Below, one piece after another: positions 53,722 through 62,984 of a DNA stretch of 64,000 nucleotides. A program made the translations under genes and the position numbers. The notes under the pieces are model-generated. The model was not told the DNA's origin, ran no database searches, and worked only from the letters and a program-made list of their open reading frames with translations. Location: the NCBI RefSeq assembly GCF_003201835.2, contig NZ_CP029289.2, forward strand, positions 744,001-808,000. Reading direction: 5' to 3'. This stretch comes from Acidianus brierleyi (GTDB taxonomy: Archaea > Thermoproteota > Thermoprotei_A > Sulfolobales > Sulfolobaceae). Position 1 is the stretch's first letter; each line of letters starts with the position of its first letter.

Positions 53722-54582
53722 ATGAGGCTTCTTGATTACCTAAAGCTTGTATGGAGAAATAAGAAGGGCAGAGTAGGTCTATTAATCACAATATTCTACG
53801 TTCTTTTAGGAACAATAGGTCCATTAGTTGTTCCTAAGCCTGTCATAGTTAATATAAATCCTAGCATGATATTTAGACCTCCCATGTTGAACCCTTACTA
53901 TATCCTAGGTACTGGGCCAATTGGTGACAGTATTCTAGGAGATATAGTTTGGGGAGCTCCATTCATTCTAGAGGTAAGCTTTCTAGCTGGATTATTCACA
54001 ACTTTGATAGGAATAGCTGTAGGAATGATAGCTGGATACAAAGGTGGTATACTCGATAATTTACTCATGTCAGTTAACGATATAGTAATGACAATGCCAA
54101 GTCTAATATTAATATTAATTATTGCAACTTCTTTAAGGACGTCAAATCCATTTATATTAGCTGCCATATTGAGTATTAGCGGATGGACAGGATTAGCTAG
54201 AGCTATTAGATCTCAAATACTTTTAATGAAAAACCTTCCTTACGTCGAAGTAGCTAGAACTCTAGGATTAGGAAGTCTACATATAATCTTTAGGGAAATA
54301 ATGCCTACAGTAGCTTCCTATATAGCAATACATTTTATTTTTAATGTGGAAAACGCACTTTATGCAGCAATAGGATTATATTTCTTAGGAGTACTACCGG
54401 TTAGCCAATATAACTGGGGAGTTATGATTAACGAAGCGTTACAAGATGGAGCAATTTACGGCAATTCTGCAATTTGGTTCCTATTATGGCCTTCTCTGTT
54501 TGTTGTCATGTTTATGACAGGATTAATAATGTTAAGTTATGGTATAGACGAAATATCAAATCCGAGATTAAGGAGGGTCTAA
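53722..54582 (+). CDS. ABC importer permease, DppC type
   Basis: 286 residues with six membrane helices. The N-terminus MRLLDYLKLVWRNKKGRVGL is typical of DppC proteins, as is GPDTLGRD-like GTGPIGDSILGDIVWG, and the EAA loop is LPYVEVARTLGLGSLHIIFREI. It forms the channel with the permease at 50037. It is separated from the ATPases by 300 bases with a gene on the other strand, and TTTATGTTATAAA at about 53630-53642 may give it its own promoter. Confidence 0.85.
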   Translation: MRLLDYLKLVWRNKKGRVGLLITIFYVLLGTIGPLVVPKPVIVNINPSMIFRPPMLNPYYILGTGPIGDSILGDIVWGAPFILEVSFLAGLFTTLIGIAVGMIAGYKGGILDNLLMSVNDIVMTMPSLILILIIATSLRTSNPFILAAILSISGWTGLARAIRSQILLMKNLPYVEVARTLGLGSLHIIFREIMPTVASYIAIHFIFNVENALYAAIGLYFLGVLPVSQYNWGVMINEALQDGAIYGNSAIWFLLWPSLFVVMFMTGLIMLSYGIDEISNPRLRRV

Positions 54583-55071
54583 ATGCAGATCCCTTTTTAC
54601 GTAATAAATAACATAATGATAGACGGATATTTCATGAATAAATTGTCACAAAAGGAAGATAGGATTCTTCTTGTTAGAAATAAGAGGCTAGGATATCCTT
54701 CAGGAAAAATAGAACCTTTACCTTATACATTAGTAATTTCTTTGCTGGAAGAAGGATATTCAGAAACCTTGAAAACTACTTCTAAAGAATTAAGAGCTTC
54801 AGAAGTTTTAGAGAGTATATTTTACAATCCGTCAATATACATGAAAAATAGGGAAAAAGAAGTCATAGAGAAGACTCTTAGTAAGATGTATGGAGAGCTT
54901 TATTCAAGACTCTTGAAGCTTATAAAAGATGCTAGTTATGAGATTACATGGCATAATATTGAACTCATAGAAGACCAGATTATCTTTAACAGTGTTCCCG
55001 ATAAGATATATACTAAGTTATACTTGAATGATGAGAAGTTTAAGAACGAATTCCTTAAATTATCGTATTGA
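54583..55071 (+). CDS. Unknown protein in the importer/mannosidase operon
   Basis: 162 residues, soluble, starting MQIPFYVINNIMIDGYFMNK; the ATG follows the permease stop without a gap. The middle is helical and charged (KEVIEKTLSKMYGELYSRLLKL). I do not recognise it. The arrangement between a permease gene and a GH38 gene suggests a task tied to the transported sugar, for example a regulator, but nothing in the sequence proves this. Confidence 0.55.
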   Translation: MQIPFYVINNIMIDGYFMNKLSQKEDRILLVRNKRLGYPSGKIEPLPYTLVISLLEEGYSETLKTTSKELRASEVLESIFYNPSIYMKNREKEVIEKTLSKMYGELYSRLLKLIKDASYEITWHNIELIEDQIIFNSVPDKIYTKLYLNDEKFKNEFLKLSY

Positions 55072-55074
55072 ATA

Positions 55075-55080
55075 TTTATT
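55075..55080 (+). promoter_or_regulatory. TATA box of the GH38 gene
   Basis: TTTATT is centred about 26 bases before ATG 55104, giving a leaderless transcript independent of the operon upstream. Confidence 0.4.
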
Positions 55081-55103
55081 AACGTAAAATACACTGCAAT
55101 GTT

Positions 55104-57965
55104 ATGAGAAAAGAAAACGAGATTTTCTCGAGAATCTCATATATTTTGGCGAATTCTTTTTATGATATAAAATATCTAAACTGGGTAAATAATAACGGAT
55201 ATGTTATAGATCTAGAAACTAATGAACCAAGACATTTAATTGTTATTGACTATCAAGGATCTGCATTGGTGAAAATAAATTCCAAACCGTATTATGCTTT
55301 GGACGGTTACCATAATACTTTTCCTTTACCATTAGGTAAAATAAAAATAGAGGCTATATTTTCTCCATACAAGGCGTTTGGTGATAAGGTTCAGATAGAT
55401 CCAGGAAAACCTGCTATCTTTAAAAGAAACTCTTCAGCATATTTATTATGGAGTTACGCTAACGCTACTCTTCAATTAGCTAAAAATTCTCAAGGATATT
55501 TAAGGGAAAAATTATTAACAATTCTTACAGAGGCACTGTCTTTATCTCCTTTTGTTTCAGTATCTAGAGACCAATTATTTCTAGCGTCCAAATACTGGAA
55601 AGAATTTCCTAATTATTTATTAGAATTTTCACAAGAAATGAAATACGAAGAATACACAGGAAATTACGATAACGCATTAAGATATTTAAGGGAAAAATTA
55701 TCGGAACTGAGAGAAACCTTTGGAAAGGCTGGAATAGTTCAAGGTATTGCTCATGCTCATACTGATACTGCTTGGCTATGGAATTTCGATGAAACTAGGA
55801 GGAAAATAGCTAGAACATTTTCTACTGTAATTAGCTTAATGTCGAAGTACGATTTTCATTTTATGCAAAGCATGGCAATATATTATGAATGGATAAAGGA
55901 GGACTATCCAGAACTCTTCGAAAAAATAAAGGAAAAGGTAAATGAGGGTAAGTGGATTTTAGGTGCAGGTTGGGTGGAGTTTGACGCAAATTTACCTTCT
56001 GGAGAATCATTGTCAAGGCAATTGCTCTACTCTCAGGAATTTTACCTACAGAATTTTGGTAAAATGTCTGAAATATTATGGTTACCTGACACTTTCGGAT
56101 TTTCTGGTCAGCTTCCTCAAATAATGAAATTATCAGGAATAAAGATGTTTGCGACCCATAAAGTTTTTTGGAACGACACTAACAAGTTCCCTTATTCCTT
56201 GTTTAATTGGATAGGAATTGACGGAACGTCAATAAATGCCGTAGCTTTTGGTAATGGAAAAGGAGGATATAACTCAGATTTTAGCGTGGATAGTGTAATA
56301 GATCAATGGAATAACTGGAAAGATAAGGATCAACCTATGCTTTATTCTTACGGCTATGGAGACGGAGGTGGAGGACCAACTGAAGATATGTTAAACGAAG
56401 CAAAAGCTATAGACGAATTACCTTCAGTACCTAGAATTAAACTAGACGGTATTCCACAATATGAATCTGAAAATTCATGGAATGGAGAACTTTACCTTGA
56501 AACGCATAGAGGAGTTTACACTTCGCATTCTAAGATGAAATATCTTCATAGAAAGGCAGAAGTTGCTTTAAGAGATGCAGAAATATGGTCTACAATTTCT
56601 GGGAAATATGATCAGAAAATCAAATCGTTATGGAAAATACTATTAAAGGATGAGTTTCATGATGTTTTACCTGGCTCTGCTATAAATGAAGTCTACAAGA
56701 CTGTTTACCCAGAATTGGAGAATATTATTCAAGAAAGTGATAAAATTTCCTTAGATTCTCTTAAGAAAATTGCAGGAGAAGGAGAAAAAACAATGATATT
56801 TAATTCCTTGTCGTGGGAAAGAGAAGATTATGCAATAATAAATGAAGAAGTTAACGGGTCCCAAAAGATTGATGAAGGATATTTGATAATGGTAAAGGTA
56901 CCTTCATTAGGATTTACTGAATATAAAGAATCTCCAGTATCTCCAGTGTCTATTAATGGTCTAACAATGGAAAACGAGTATTTAAGAATACAACTTACTC
57001 CAGAAGGTTCAGTAGTTTCAATTTATGATAAGGAAACAGGAAGAGAAGTTTTACGATCTCCTTCAAAATTAATATTCTATGAAAACATACCAGGCTGGGC
57101 CGATGCGTGGGATATAGAGTCATCATATAAGGATACTTACTTTGAAATTAATGCTGAAAAATATGAAATAAGGGAAAAAGGTCCCTTGAGGGCTTGCATT
57201 AGATTTTACTATAAATTCAGAAACTCCGAAATAATTCAAGATGTATATTTATATGCAAAAAGTAGAAGAATAGATTTCAAGACGACTACGAAAATGATAG
57301 ATAGAGAACTACTGTTGAAATCTTGGTTCTTCTTCGATCTAAATTCAAACGAAGCAGTCTTTGAAATACCTTATGGAATTATAAAAAGACAAACTAACAA
57401 GAACACCAGTTGGGAAAAAGCTAAATTTGAGGTACCAATGGAAAAGTGGCTAGATATTTCTGAAGATAATTACGGTGTGGCTTTACTTAACGATGGGAAA
57501 TACGGTGTATCTGTAGAAGGAAGTAATGTAGGTCTTTCAATAGCTAGATCGCCTATGTATCCAGATTATGCTACAGATTTAGAGACTAATACATTCACTT
57601 ATTCAATATATCCGCATAAAGGAAACTGGAAGGAAGCAGAAGTTTTCAAAAGAGCTTATGAGCTTAACTATCCATTAAGATCTATTAAAGGGAAAGGAGG
57701 GGAAAAGAGTTTTCTGAAGCTATCTCCTCAGAATCTAATTCTAGAAGCAATTAAGGAGGCAGAGGACGGAAGAGGCATCATAATAAGGCTTTATAACGTA
57801 GAAAATAGCAGGGGAAGAGGAGAAATAGAATTATGGTATTCGCCTAAGAAAGTATCTTTAACCAATATCTTAGAAAACGAAAACAATAAGGAACTAGAGA
57901 CTAACAATAATAAAATCCAGTTAAATTATAAGAACTATGAGATAATTTCTTTAAGATTAGAATAA
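55104..57965 (+). CDS. GH38 alpha-mannosidase
   Basis: 953 residues, the size of the Sulfolobus GH38 alpha-mannosidase. The zinc site begins with HAHTDTAWLW (His219, Asp221) and the nucleophile is Asp329 in WLPDTFGFSG; FHDVLPGSAINEVY carries further active-site residues. The N-terminal domain, three-helix bundle (ALRDAEIWSTISG) and long beta C-terminus are all present and the frame is intact. It has no signal peptide and so trims mannosides or N-glycan-type oligosaccharides in the cytoplasm. Its 3' end overlaps the convergent deacetylase gene by 31 bases. Confidence 0.93.
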   Translation: MRKENEIFSRISYILANSFYDIKYLNWVNNNGYVIDLETNEPRHLIVIDYQGSALVKINSKPYYALDGYHNTFPLPLGKIKIEAIFSPYKAFGDKVQIDPGKPAIFKRNSSAYLLWSYANATLQLAKNSQGYLREKLLTILTEALSLSPFVSVSRDQLFLASKYWKEFPNYLLEFSQEMKYEEYTGNYDNALRYLREKLSELRETFGKAGIVQGIAHAHTDTAWLWNFDETRRKIARTFSTVISLMSKYDFHFMQSMAIYYEWIKEDYPELFEKIKEKVNEGKWILGAGWVEFDANLPSGESLSRQLLYSQEFYLQNFGKMSEILWLPDTFGFSGQLPQIMKLSGIKMFATHKVFWNDTNKFPYSLFNWIGIDGTSINAVAFGNGKGGYNSDFSVDSVIDQWNNWKDKDQPMLYSYGYGDGGGGPTEDMLNEAKAIDELPSVPRIKLDGIPQYESENSWNGELYLETHRGVYTSHSKMKYLHRKAEVALRDAEIWSTISGKYDQKIKSLWKILLKDEFHDVLPGSAINEVYKTVYPELENIIQESDKISLDSLKKIAGEGEKTMIFNSLSWEREDYAIINEEVNGSQKIDEGYLIMVKVPSLGFTEYKESPVSPVSINGLTMENEYLRIQLTPEGSVVSIYDKETGREVLRSPSKLIFYENIPGWADAWDIESSYKDTYFEINAEKYEIREKGPLRACIRFYYKFRNSEIIQDVYLYAKSRRIDFKTTTKMIDRELLLKSWFFFDLNSNEAVFEIPYGIIKRQTNKNTSWEKAKFEVPMEKWLDISEDNYGVALLNDGKYGVSVEGSNVGLSIARSPMYPDYATDLETNTFTYSIYPHKGNWKEAEVFKRAYELNYPLRSIKGKGGEKSFLKLSPQNLILEAIKEAEDGRGIIIRLYNVENSRGRGEIELWYSPKKVSLTNILENENNKELETNNNKIQLNYKNYEIISLRLE

Positions 57966-58612
57966 CTTTTTTCCACATAAAATCTCTCATATTTAGATTT
58001 GAAGAATTTTTCCATATACTGATCGTCAAAATATTTTATTTGTGATTCATGTTTCTTTGTTGCTTCAAACTTCACATCCATAAATTCCTCAATATTCACA
58101 TAAATTGCCTTTTTCATGGAGATTTTCCATTCTAAGTACCTTAATGTTATTTTAAGATTTCTAGAAATCTTAGGTTCCCAATTTAAATATGATAACTGAT
58201 CTGCTTGAATTCTTGCTTCATGTATAGCTTCCTTCATTATCTTTCCTGCAGCCCAATGATCTGGATGTGCTTCAAAAGTTGAAGGATAAAAAACAACGTT
58301 TGGTGAGATGTTCTGGAGGATTGGAATAGTCTTCTTAACTGCATCAGAAATAAACTTACTTAGTTCTCCATCAGGATATTCTAAAAAATATGCCTTATTA
58401 GGATCTATACCAAGAACTTTCAATCCTTCCATAGCTTCTTTCTTTCTTATTAATGCTAATTTATCTCCTCTTTCTTCAGGATATGGCGAACCTAATCTTC
58501 CATCAGTAAAATAAATTATGTAAATATCATTATGTTTAGATAATTTAGCTAATGTTCCACCAGCATTATCACATTCGTCATCAGGATGGGCAGATACGTA
58601 AAGAATCTTCAT
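57935..58612 (-). CDS. PIG-L/LmbE family deacetylase
   Basis: 225 residues. The zinc-binding motif is SAHPDDECD (residues 7-15) with the second histidine in EAHPDHWAAG. The family removes acetyl groups from N-acetylglucosamine-type sugars. It is the second gene of an operon with the GH116-like gene, with a 4-base stop/start overlap (ATGA). Together they could release and deacetylate an N-acetylated sugar, which would fit GH116 relatives with N-acetylglucosaminidase activity. The sugar is an inference. Confidence 0.85.
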   Translation of the reverse strand: MKILYVSAHPDDECDNAGGTLAKLSKHNDIYIIYFTDGRLGSPYPEERGDKLALIRKKEAMEGLKVLGIDPNKAYFLEYPDGELSKFISDAVKKTIPILQNISPNVVFYPSTFEAHPDHWAAGKIMKEAIHEARIQADQLSYLNWEPKISRNLKITLRYLEWKISMKKAIYVNIEEFMDVKFEATKKHESQIKYFDDQYMEKFFKSKYERFYVEKSYSNLKEIIS

Positions 58613-60666
58613 TTTTTATCACTTAAATGTTCTAATGTATATTTATATGTGAAACTCCACAATGCTGCGCTTCCTGCATAATGATCCAAGAAAGGTTTAT
58701 CTGGTTTACCGTCTTCTCCATGAATTATGGAAGGATGATTCCACGTTAAGCCTTGATTAACTAAATTATCCCATTCCTTTTTTGCTAGACTTAACCACTC
58801 TTTCTTACCTAAAGAGTAAGCTAAGGCTGATAGGCTGAAAACAAGTCTGGGCCAAGATGAAGTTAATTGACTATCTATATCAACTGGACCGCCATCTTCT
58901 CTTGCCATATTGGGTGTACAATATTTTGAAGAATTCCCATTAACTCTATATATAGTATCTAAGGAAGAAATTATCTTATCTTTATCTGTTATATCTTCTA
59001 TCCCAAGAATGAGGGACCACCACTCTCCGAATATCTGAGCTGCAAATGACGCATTATTGTGCTGAGGCTTTCCGGTCCATGCTATGAATTTTTTCCCATC
59101 AAATAGTCTATTAAAGGAATCCTTAGCTTTTTGAAGCAATAATCTCATTCTCTCGCTATTTTTTGAGTCTCCTAAAATTTGGGAAATTTCGATCATAGAG
59201 ATTAAAGATGCTATATATAATGAAGAAGTATAACTCGAAGTACCTTCCATTGGCACACAATCATAGCCTGTATCACAAGATCCGTCTAGGTCTGGCAATC
59301 CATCATTGTCCTTATCCTGCTTTATTATCCACTCCATAGCTTTCAAGACTGTAGGATACATTTCCATAAGGAAATCCTTATCCTTAGTCCTTATGTAATA
59401 TCTATAAACAAGAAGAATAAACGTCGTATTAGTATCCTTCCATTTAGGAGGAGCAGTAGTCCCATCTGAGGGAGAATCCAAAGAGTAAGTACCTAAATCA
59501 TGTGGTACATATCCGTCTTCTCTTATGCTTAGAGAAATCATTTTAAGGAAAGACTTCTCTAGCTCTGGAAACATTAAAATTATAGGCAAAGATCCAGTCT
59601 CATAAACTACTCCACCTATTGTACCTAACATAGGACCTATCTCTGGAGCCTCATATATTGAGAATCTTCCTTTTTCGTCTAACCACGTGCTAGACGATAA
59701 TATGTAAGTACTGTTTATCACGGCATCTTTTAGCCATTCTGGTAAACTTGGGTCAATAAGATTTTCCTGCCATTCAAAGGTTTTCTTCCTGAGAATATCG
59801 AAATTATCTAAGAAATAATTAGCGACCTCTAGAGAACTTGAGAAATAATTAGCATAATAATGTCTATAAGGATAGTAAACCCAAGGTTTATTAAAATACC
59901 AAGATAATACGAATTTTAATTCTTCTCCTTTATCATATCTGTTTGAGATTAATCCTGCTGGTAAATAATAAGACCCTTGAGATTCTCCATCATCTGAAGG
60001 ATAATCCTTATCATTAAGTAAAGCGTCCCACGGTGCCTCATTTTCTATTAACCTATGAAGATTTAGAGTCTTTTCCAATCCTCTATTTACATGAAAATTA
60101 TATTGCGTTATTATTTTACTAGGCGAAAGAGAAATTAAGGACATTTCTCCATTATATGGGTCGTATTCATTACTTCTCGAATTTTTTGTTCTTATCCCTC
60201 CCTTAACTCTCTCATTATATCTCCCTATTTTATTTAGACCACAAATGTTAGAAATTGAAACTGCTATTGTTCCACTACTACTTCCTTTAACTTTAATCGA
60301 GATTCCTATAGAAGGTAATGAAGAGTCTAAAACATCCGAAGGAATTATTGGCGAAAATGCTTCCATAACCGCATTAACTTTTCCACCACTTATTCTTACA
60401 AAAGGGTATTTTCCTTCATACGTTAAGTTAGTAGCTAATTTATTTAAACTAAGAAATCTTAATTCTTTTTGAAGAAAAAAAGGTTCAGAATCGTCAGGCT
60501 TTATGAATATATGAAATCCCAACATTTCCTTTATCGGAAATGTCCAATTATTTGCTATTGTTAAATTTACCATTTTGCCTTTATTATCAATCTCTATTTT
60601 ACCCGCTCCTATTCCTCCTAGAGGAACTCCGGAGCCTATTCCCTGATCTGAAGTATAGGTTACCAT
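58609..60666 (-). CDS. GH116-family glycosidase, second member
   Basis: 685 residues. It starts MVTYTSDQGIGSGVPLGGIG, giving the same GGIGxG entry as the protein at 40929-43511. The catalytic barrel has STWLDEKGRFSIYEAPE (candidate nucleophile Glu) and GYDCVPMEGTSSYTSSLYIA near the acid/base. It is shorter than the first member and closer to the partial gene at 62985, so these two form one subgroup. A Sulfolobus relative (SSO3039) was reported with beta-glucosidase and N-acetylglucosaminidase activity; I did not verify the closeness. The gene is coupled to the deacetylase. Confidence 0.75.
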   Translation of the reverse strand: MVTYTSDQGIGSGVPLGGIGAGKIEIDNKGKMVNLTIANNWTFPIKEMLGFHIFIKPDDSEPFFLQKELRFLSLNKLATNLTYEGKYPFVRISGGKVNAVMEAFSPIIPSDVLDSSLPSIGISIKVKGSSSGTIAVSISNICGLNKIGRYNERVKGGIRTKNSRSNEYDPYNGEMSLISLSPSKIITQYNFHVNRGLEKTLNLHRLIENEAPWDALLNDKDYPSDDGESQGSYYLPAGLISNRYDKGEELKFVLSWYFNKPWVYYPYRHYYANYFSSSLEVANYFLDNFDILRKKTFEWQENLIDPSLPEWLKDAVINSTYILSSSTWLDEKGRFSIYEAPEIGPMLGTIGGVVYETGSLPIILMFPELEKSFLKMISLSIREDGYVPHDLGTYSLDSPSDGTTAPPKWKDTNTTFILLVYRYYIRTKDKDFLMEMYPTVLKAMEWIIKQDKDNDGLPDLDGSCDTGYDCVPMEGTSSYTSSLYIASLISMIEISQILGDSKNSERMRLLLQKAKDSFNRLFDGKKFIAWTGKPQHNNASFAAQIFGEWWSLILGIEDITDKDKIISSLDTIYRVNGNSSKYCTPNMAREDGGPVDIDSQLTSSWPRLVFSLSALAYSLGKKEWLSLAKKEWDNLVNQGLTWNHPSIIHGEDGKPDKPFLDHYAGSAALWSFTYKYTLEHLSDKK

Positions 60667-60915
60667 TTTATAGAAAATTATGTAAGAGAATTAAAAAGAT
60701 GAACTATAACGCTGAACCAAATTAACTATATTAGTTATGTGTTTTTACGTTTAATTACCTAATAGAATTATATTTATTTTCACTAAGTTCGACCTTTTGC
60801 TATAGTTTTAGTTTTTTTCTATGATGTTACATTAACCATATAGGAAATATTTAGTATTTATATAATAATTACATAATACTGCTTCGATTAACGTATTTTA
60901 GGGATTTAGATTAGC

Positions 60916-60921
60916 TTTAAA
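60916..60921 (+). promoter_or_regulatory. TATA box of malA
   Basis: TTTAAA is centred 26-27 bases before ATG 60945, so malA should be leaderless. Confidence 0.5.
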
Positions 60922-60944
60922 TTATCATATCAAAACAACTTTCA

Positions 60945-62984
60945 ATGCAGATAAGCATAGAAGAAAAAGACGGTATTTATAAGGTAAAAGTTAATGAACC
61001 TTTTCCTCCAGTAGATTACGGATTTAAGGGAAGAGAGTCAAGTAAAAGAATCTCAGATTTTTCCTTAGAAATAAAGGAGGAAGACTACATAGTCATAGAA
61101 AAACCTTTGGAATTGAAAGAACACATATTAGGATTAGGTGAAAAGGCAGTAGAACTTGATAGGAAGAGAAAGAGGTATATCATGTATAATGTTGATCCTG
61201 GAGCGTATCAGAAGTTCCAAGATCCACTTTATATTAATATTCCTTTTATGATATCGGTTTATGAAGGAAAAGCTATTGGCTATTTCGTAAATTCTGCTTC
61301 TAAGCTTATTTTTGATATAGGTTTTGAGGATTACGGTAAAGTAAGGATAAAAGTTCCCGAAAAATCCTTCGAATTTTACGTAATTGAAGGACCTACTTTG
61401 GAAAAAGTCTTAGAAAGATATTCTGAACTTACCGGTAAACCTTATCTTCCACCTTACTGGGCTTTTGGATACATGATTTCAAGATATACTTACTATCCTC
61501 AGGAAAAAATAATAGAGCTTTTAGATCTAATGAAAAAAGAAGGTTTTAAGGTAACAGGAGTTTTCCTCGATATAGATTTCATGGATTCCTTTAAATTATT
61601 TACATGGCATAAAGAGAGATTTCATGACCCTAAGAAATTTTTGGAAGAAGCGCATGCTAGAGACGTTAAGGTGATTACAATAGTTGATCATAGCGTTAGA
61701 GCAGATCAGAGCTACAACGTATTTACTTCCGGTATAGGAAAATTCTGTGAAACTTCTAAGGGAGAGTTATTTGTAGGAAAGTTATGGCCAGGGAATTCAG
61801 TTTATCCAGATTTCTTTAGGGAAGAAACTAGAGAATGGTGGAGCAATTTAATAAATGAATGGGTATCGCAAGGTATTGATGGTATTTGGTTAGATATGAA
61901 TGAACCAACAGACTTCTCTAAAGTATTTGAAATAAATGATATCTTTAAAGATACTCCAATAAAAGTTAAGGACGACAGATTTTATACAACTTTCCCTGAT
62001 GACGTAATACACTATTTAAACGGCAAGAAAGTTAAACATTCTATGGTTAGAAATGCTTATCCTTACTATCAGGCTATGGCAACTTCTACAGGTTTACAAA
62101 AGGCTGGAAAATCTTTTGTATTAAGCAGATCTGGTTATGCTGGAATTCAAAAATACGCCGGAGTATGGACTGGAGATAGTACTTCTTCGTGGGATCAATT
62201 GAAGTTACAGATACAGATGGTTCTTGGTATTTCTATCTCAGGAATCCCATATGTAGGAATAGACATAGGAGGATTTCAAGGTAGAGGGTTAAAGGAAATA
62301 GATAATTCTCCCGAAATGCTTATGAGACAATTCCAGCTGGCTCTATTCTTCCCATTTTATAGAACACATAAGGCTACAGATGGAATAGATACTGAACCAA
62401 TATTCTTACCGTCCTACTATAAGGAAAAAGTCAAGGAAGCCATTGATACAAGATATAGGTTCCTTCCTTACCTTTATTATTTAGCTAAAGAAGCTCACGA
62501 AACTGGACACCCAATAGTGAGACCACTATTTTACGAATTTACTGAAGACGAAGATACATTTAGAATAGACGACGAATACATGGTAGGCAAATCCATTCTT
62601 TTTGCGCCAATAGTTTCACAAACTGAAAAAAGAAAAGTATACTTACCTAAAGGTAAGTGGTTAGACTACTGGACAGGAGAAATTGTTGAAGGCTGGATAG
62701 ATTCTTCAACAGATCTTCCTATATATATTAGAGAAGGGTCAATAATACCACTTTCAGAGGGAGATATGATAGTTTACGGAAATGGAAAAATAGATTATGA
62801 TGATACAGCCATTCAGAGTAACGGAGATATAACTTTCTCTAAGCCTTTCTTTATTAGAAACCTCACAGTAGTATCTTCAGCATCTAAGGTTATAGTAGAC
62901 GGTAAGGAATTCTCATTCTCTAAAAAAGGAAAAAGTATAATAATCAATGTAAATAAGGAAGTAAAAGAAATAAAGATGATGTAA
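60945..62984 (+). CDS. malA: GH31 alpha-glucosidase
   Basis: 679 residues, matching the MalA alpha-glucosidase of Sulfolobus (693 residues in S. solfataricus). The nucleophile is Asp317 in GIWLDMNEP and the acid/base Asp411 in VWTGDSTSSW. The N-terminal beta-sandwich, ENGxP-type LPPYWAFGYMISRYTYY and RYRFLPYLYYLA segments are as in GH31. It hydrolyses maltose and maltooligosaccharides in the cytoplasm. The next gene starts right at its stop codon. Confidence 0.95.
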   Translation: MQISIEEKDGIYKVKVNEPFPPVDYGFKGRESSKRISDFSLEIKEEDYIVIEKPLELKEHILGLGEKAVELDRKRKRYIMYNVDPGAYQKFQDPLYINIPFMISVYEGKAIGYFVNSASKLIFDIGFEDYGKVRIKVPEKSFEFYVIEGPTLEKVLERYSELTGKPYLPPYWAFGYMISRYTYYPQEKIIELLDLMKKEGFKVTGVFLDIDFMDSFKLFTWHKERFHDPKKFLEEAHARDVKVITIVDHSVRADQSYNVFTSGIGKFCETSKGELFVGKLWPGNSVYPDFFREETREWWSNLINEWVSQGIDGIWLDMNEPTDFSKVFEINDIFKDTPIKVKDDRFYTTFPDDVIHYLNGKKVKHSMVRNAYPYYQAMATSTGLQKAGKSFVLSRSGYAGIQKYAGVWTGDSTSSWDQLKLQIQMVLGISISGIPYVGIDIGGFQGRGLKEIDNSPEMLMRQFQLALFFPFYRTHKATDGIDTEPIFLPSYYKEKVKEAIDTRYRFLPYLYYLAKEAHETGHPIVRPLFYEFTEDEDTFRIDDEYMVGKSILFAPIVSQTEKRKVYLPKGKWLDYWTGEIVEGWIDSSTDLPIYIREGSIIPLSEGDMIVYGNGKIDYDDTAIQSNGDITFSKPFFIRNLTVVSSASKVIVDGKEFSFSKKGKSIIINVNKEVKEIKMM

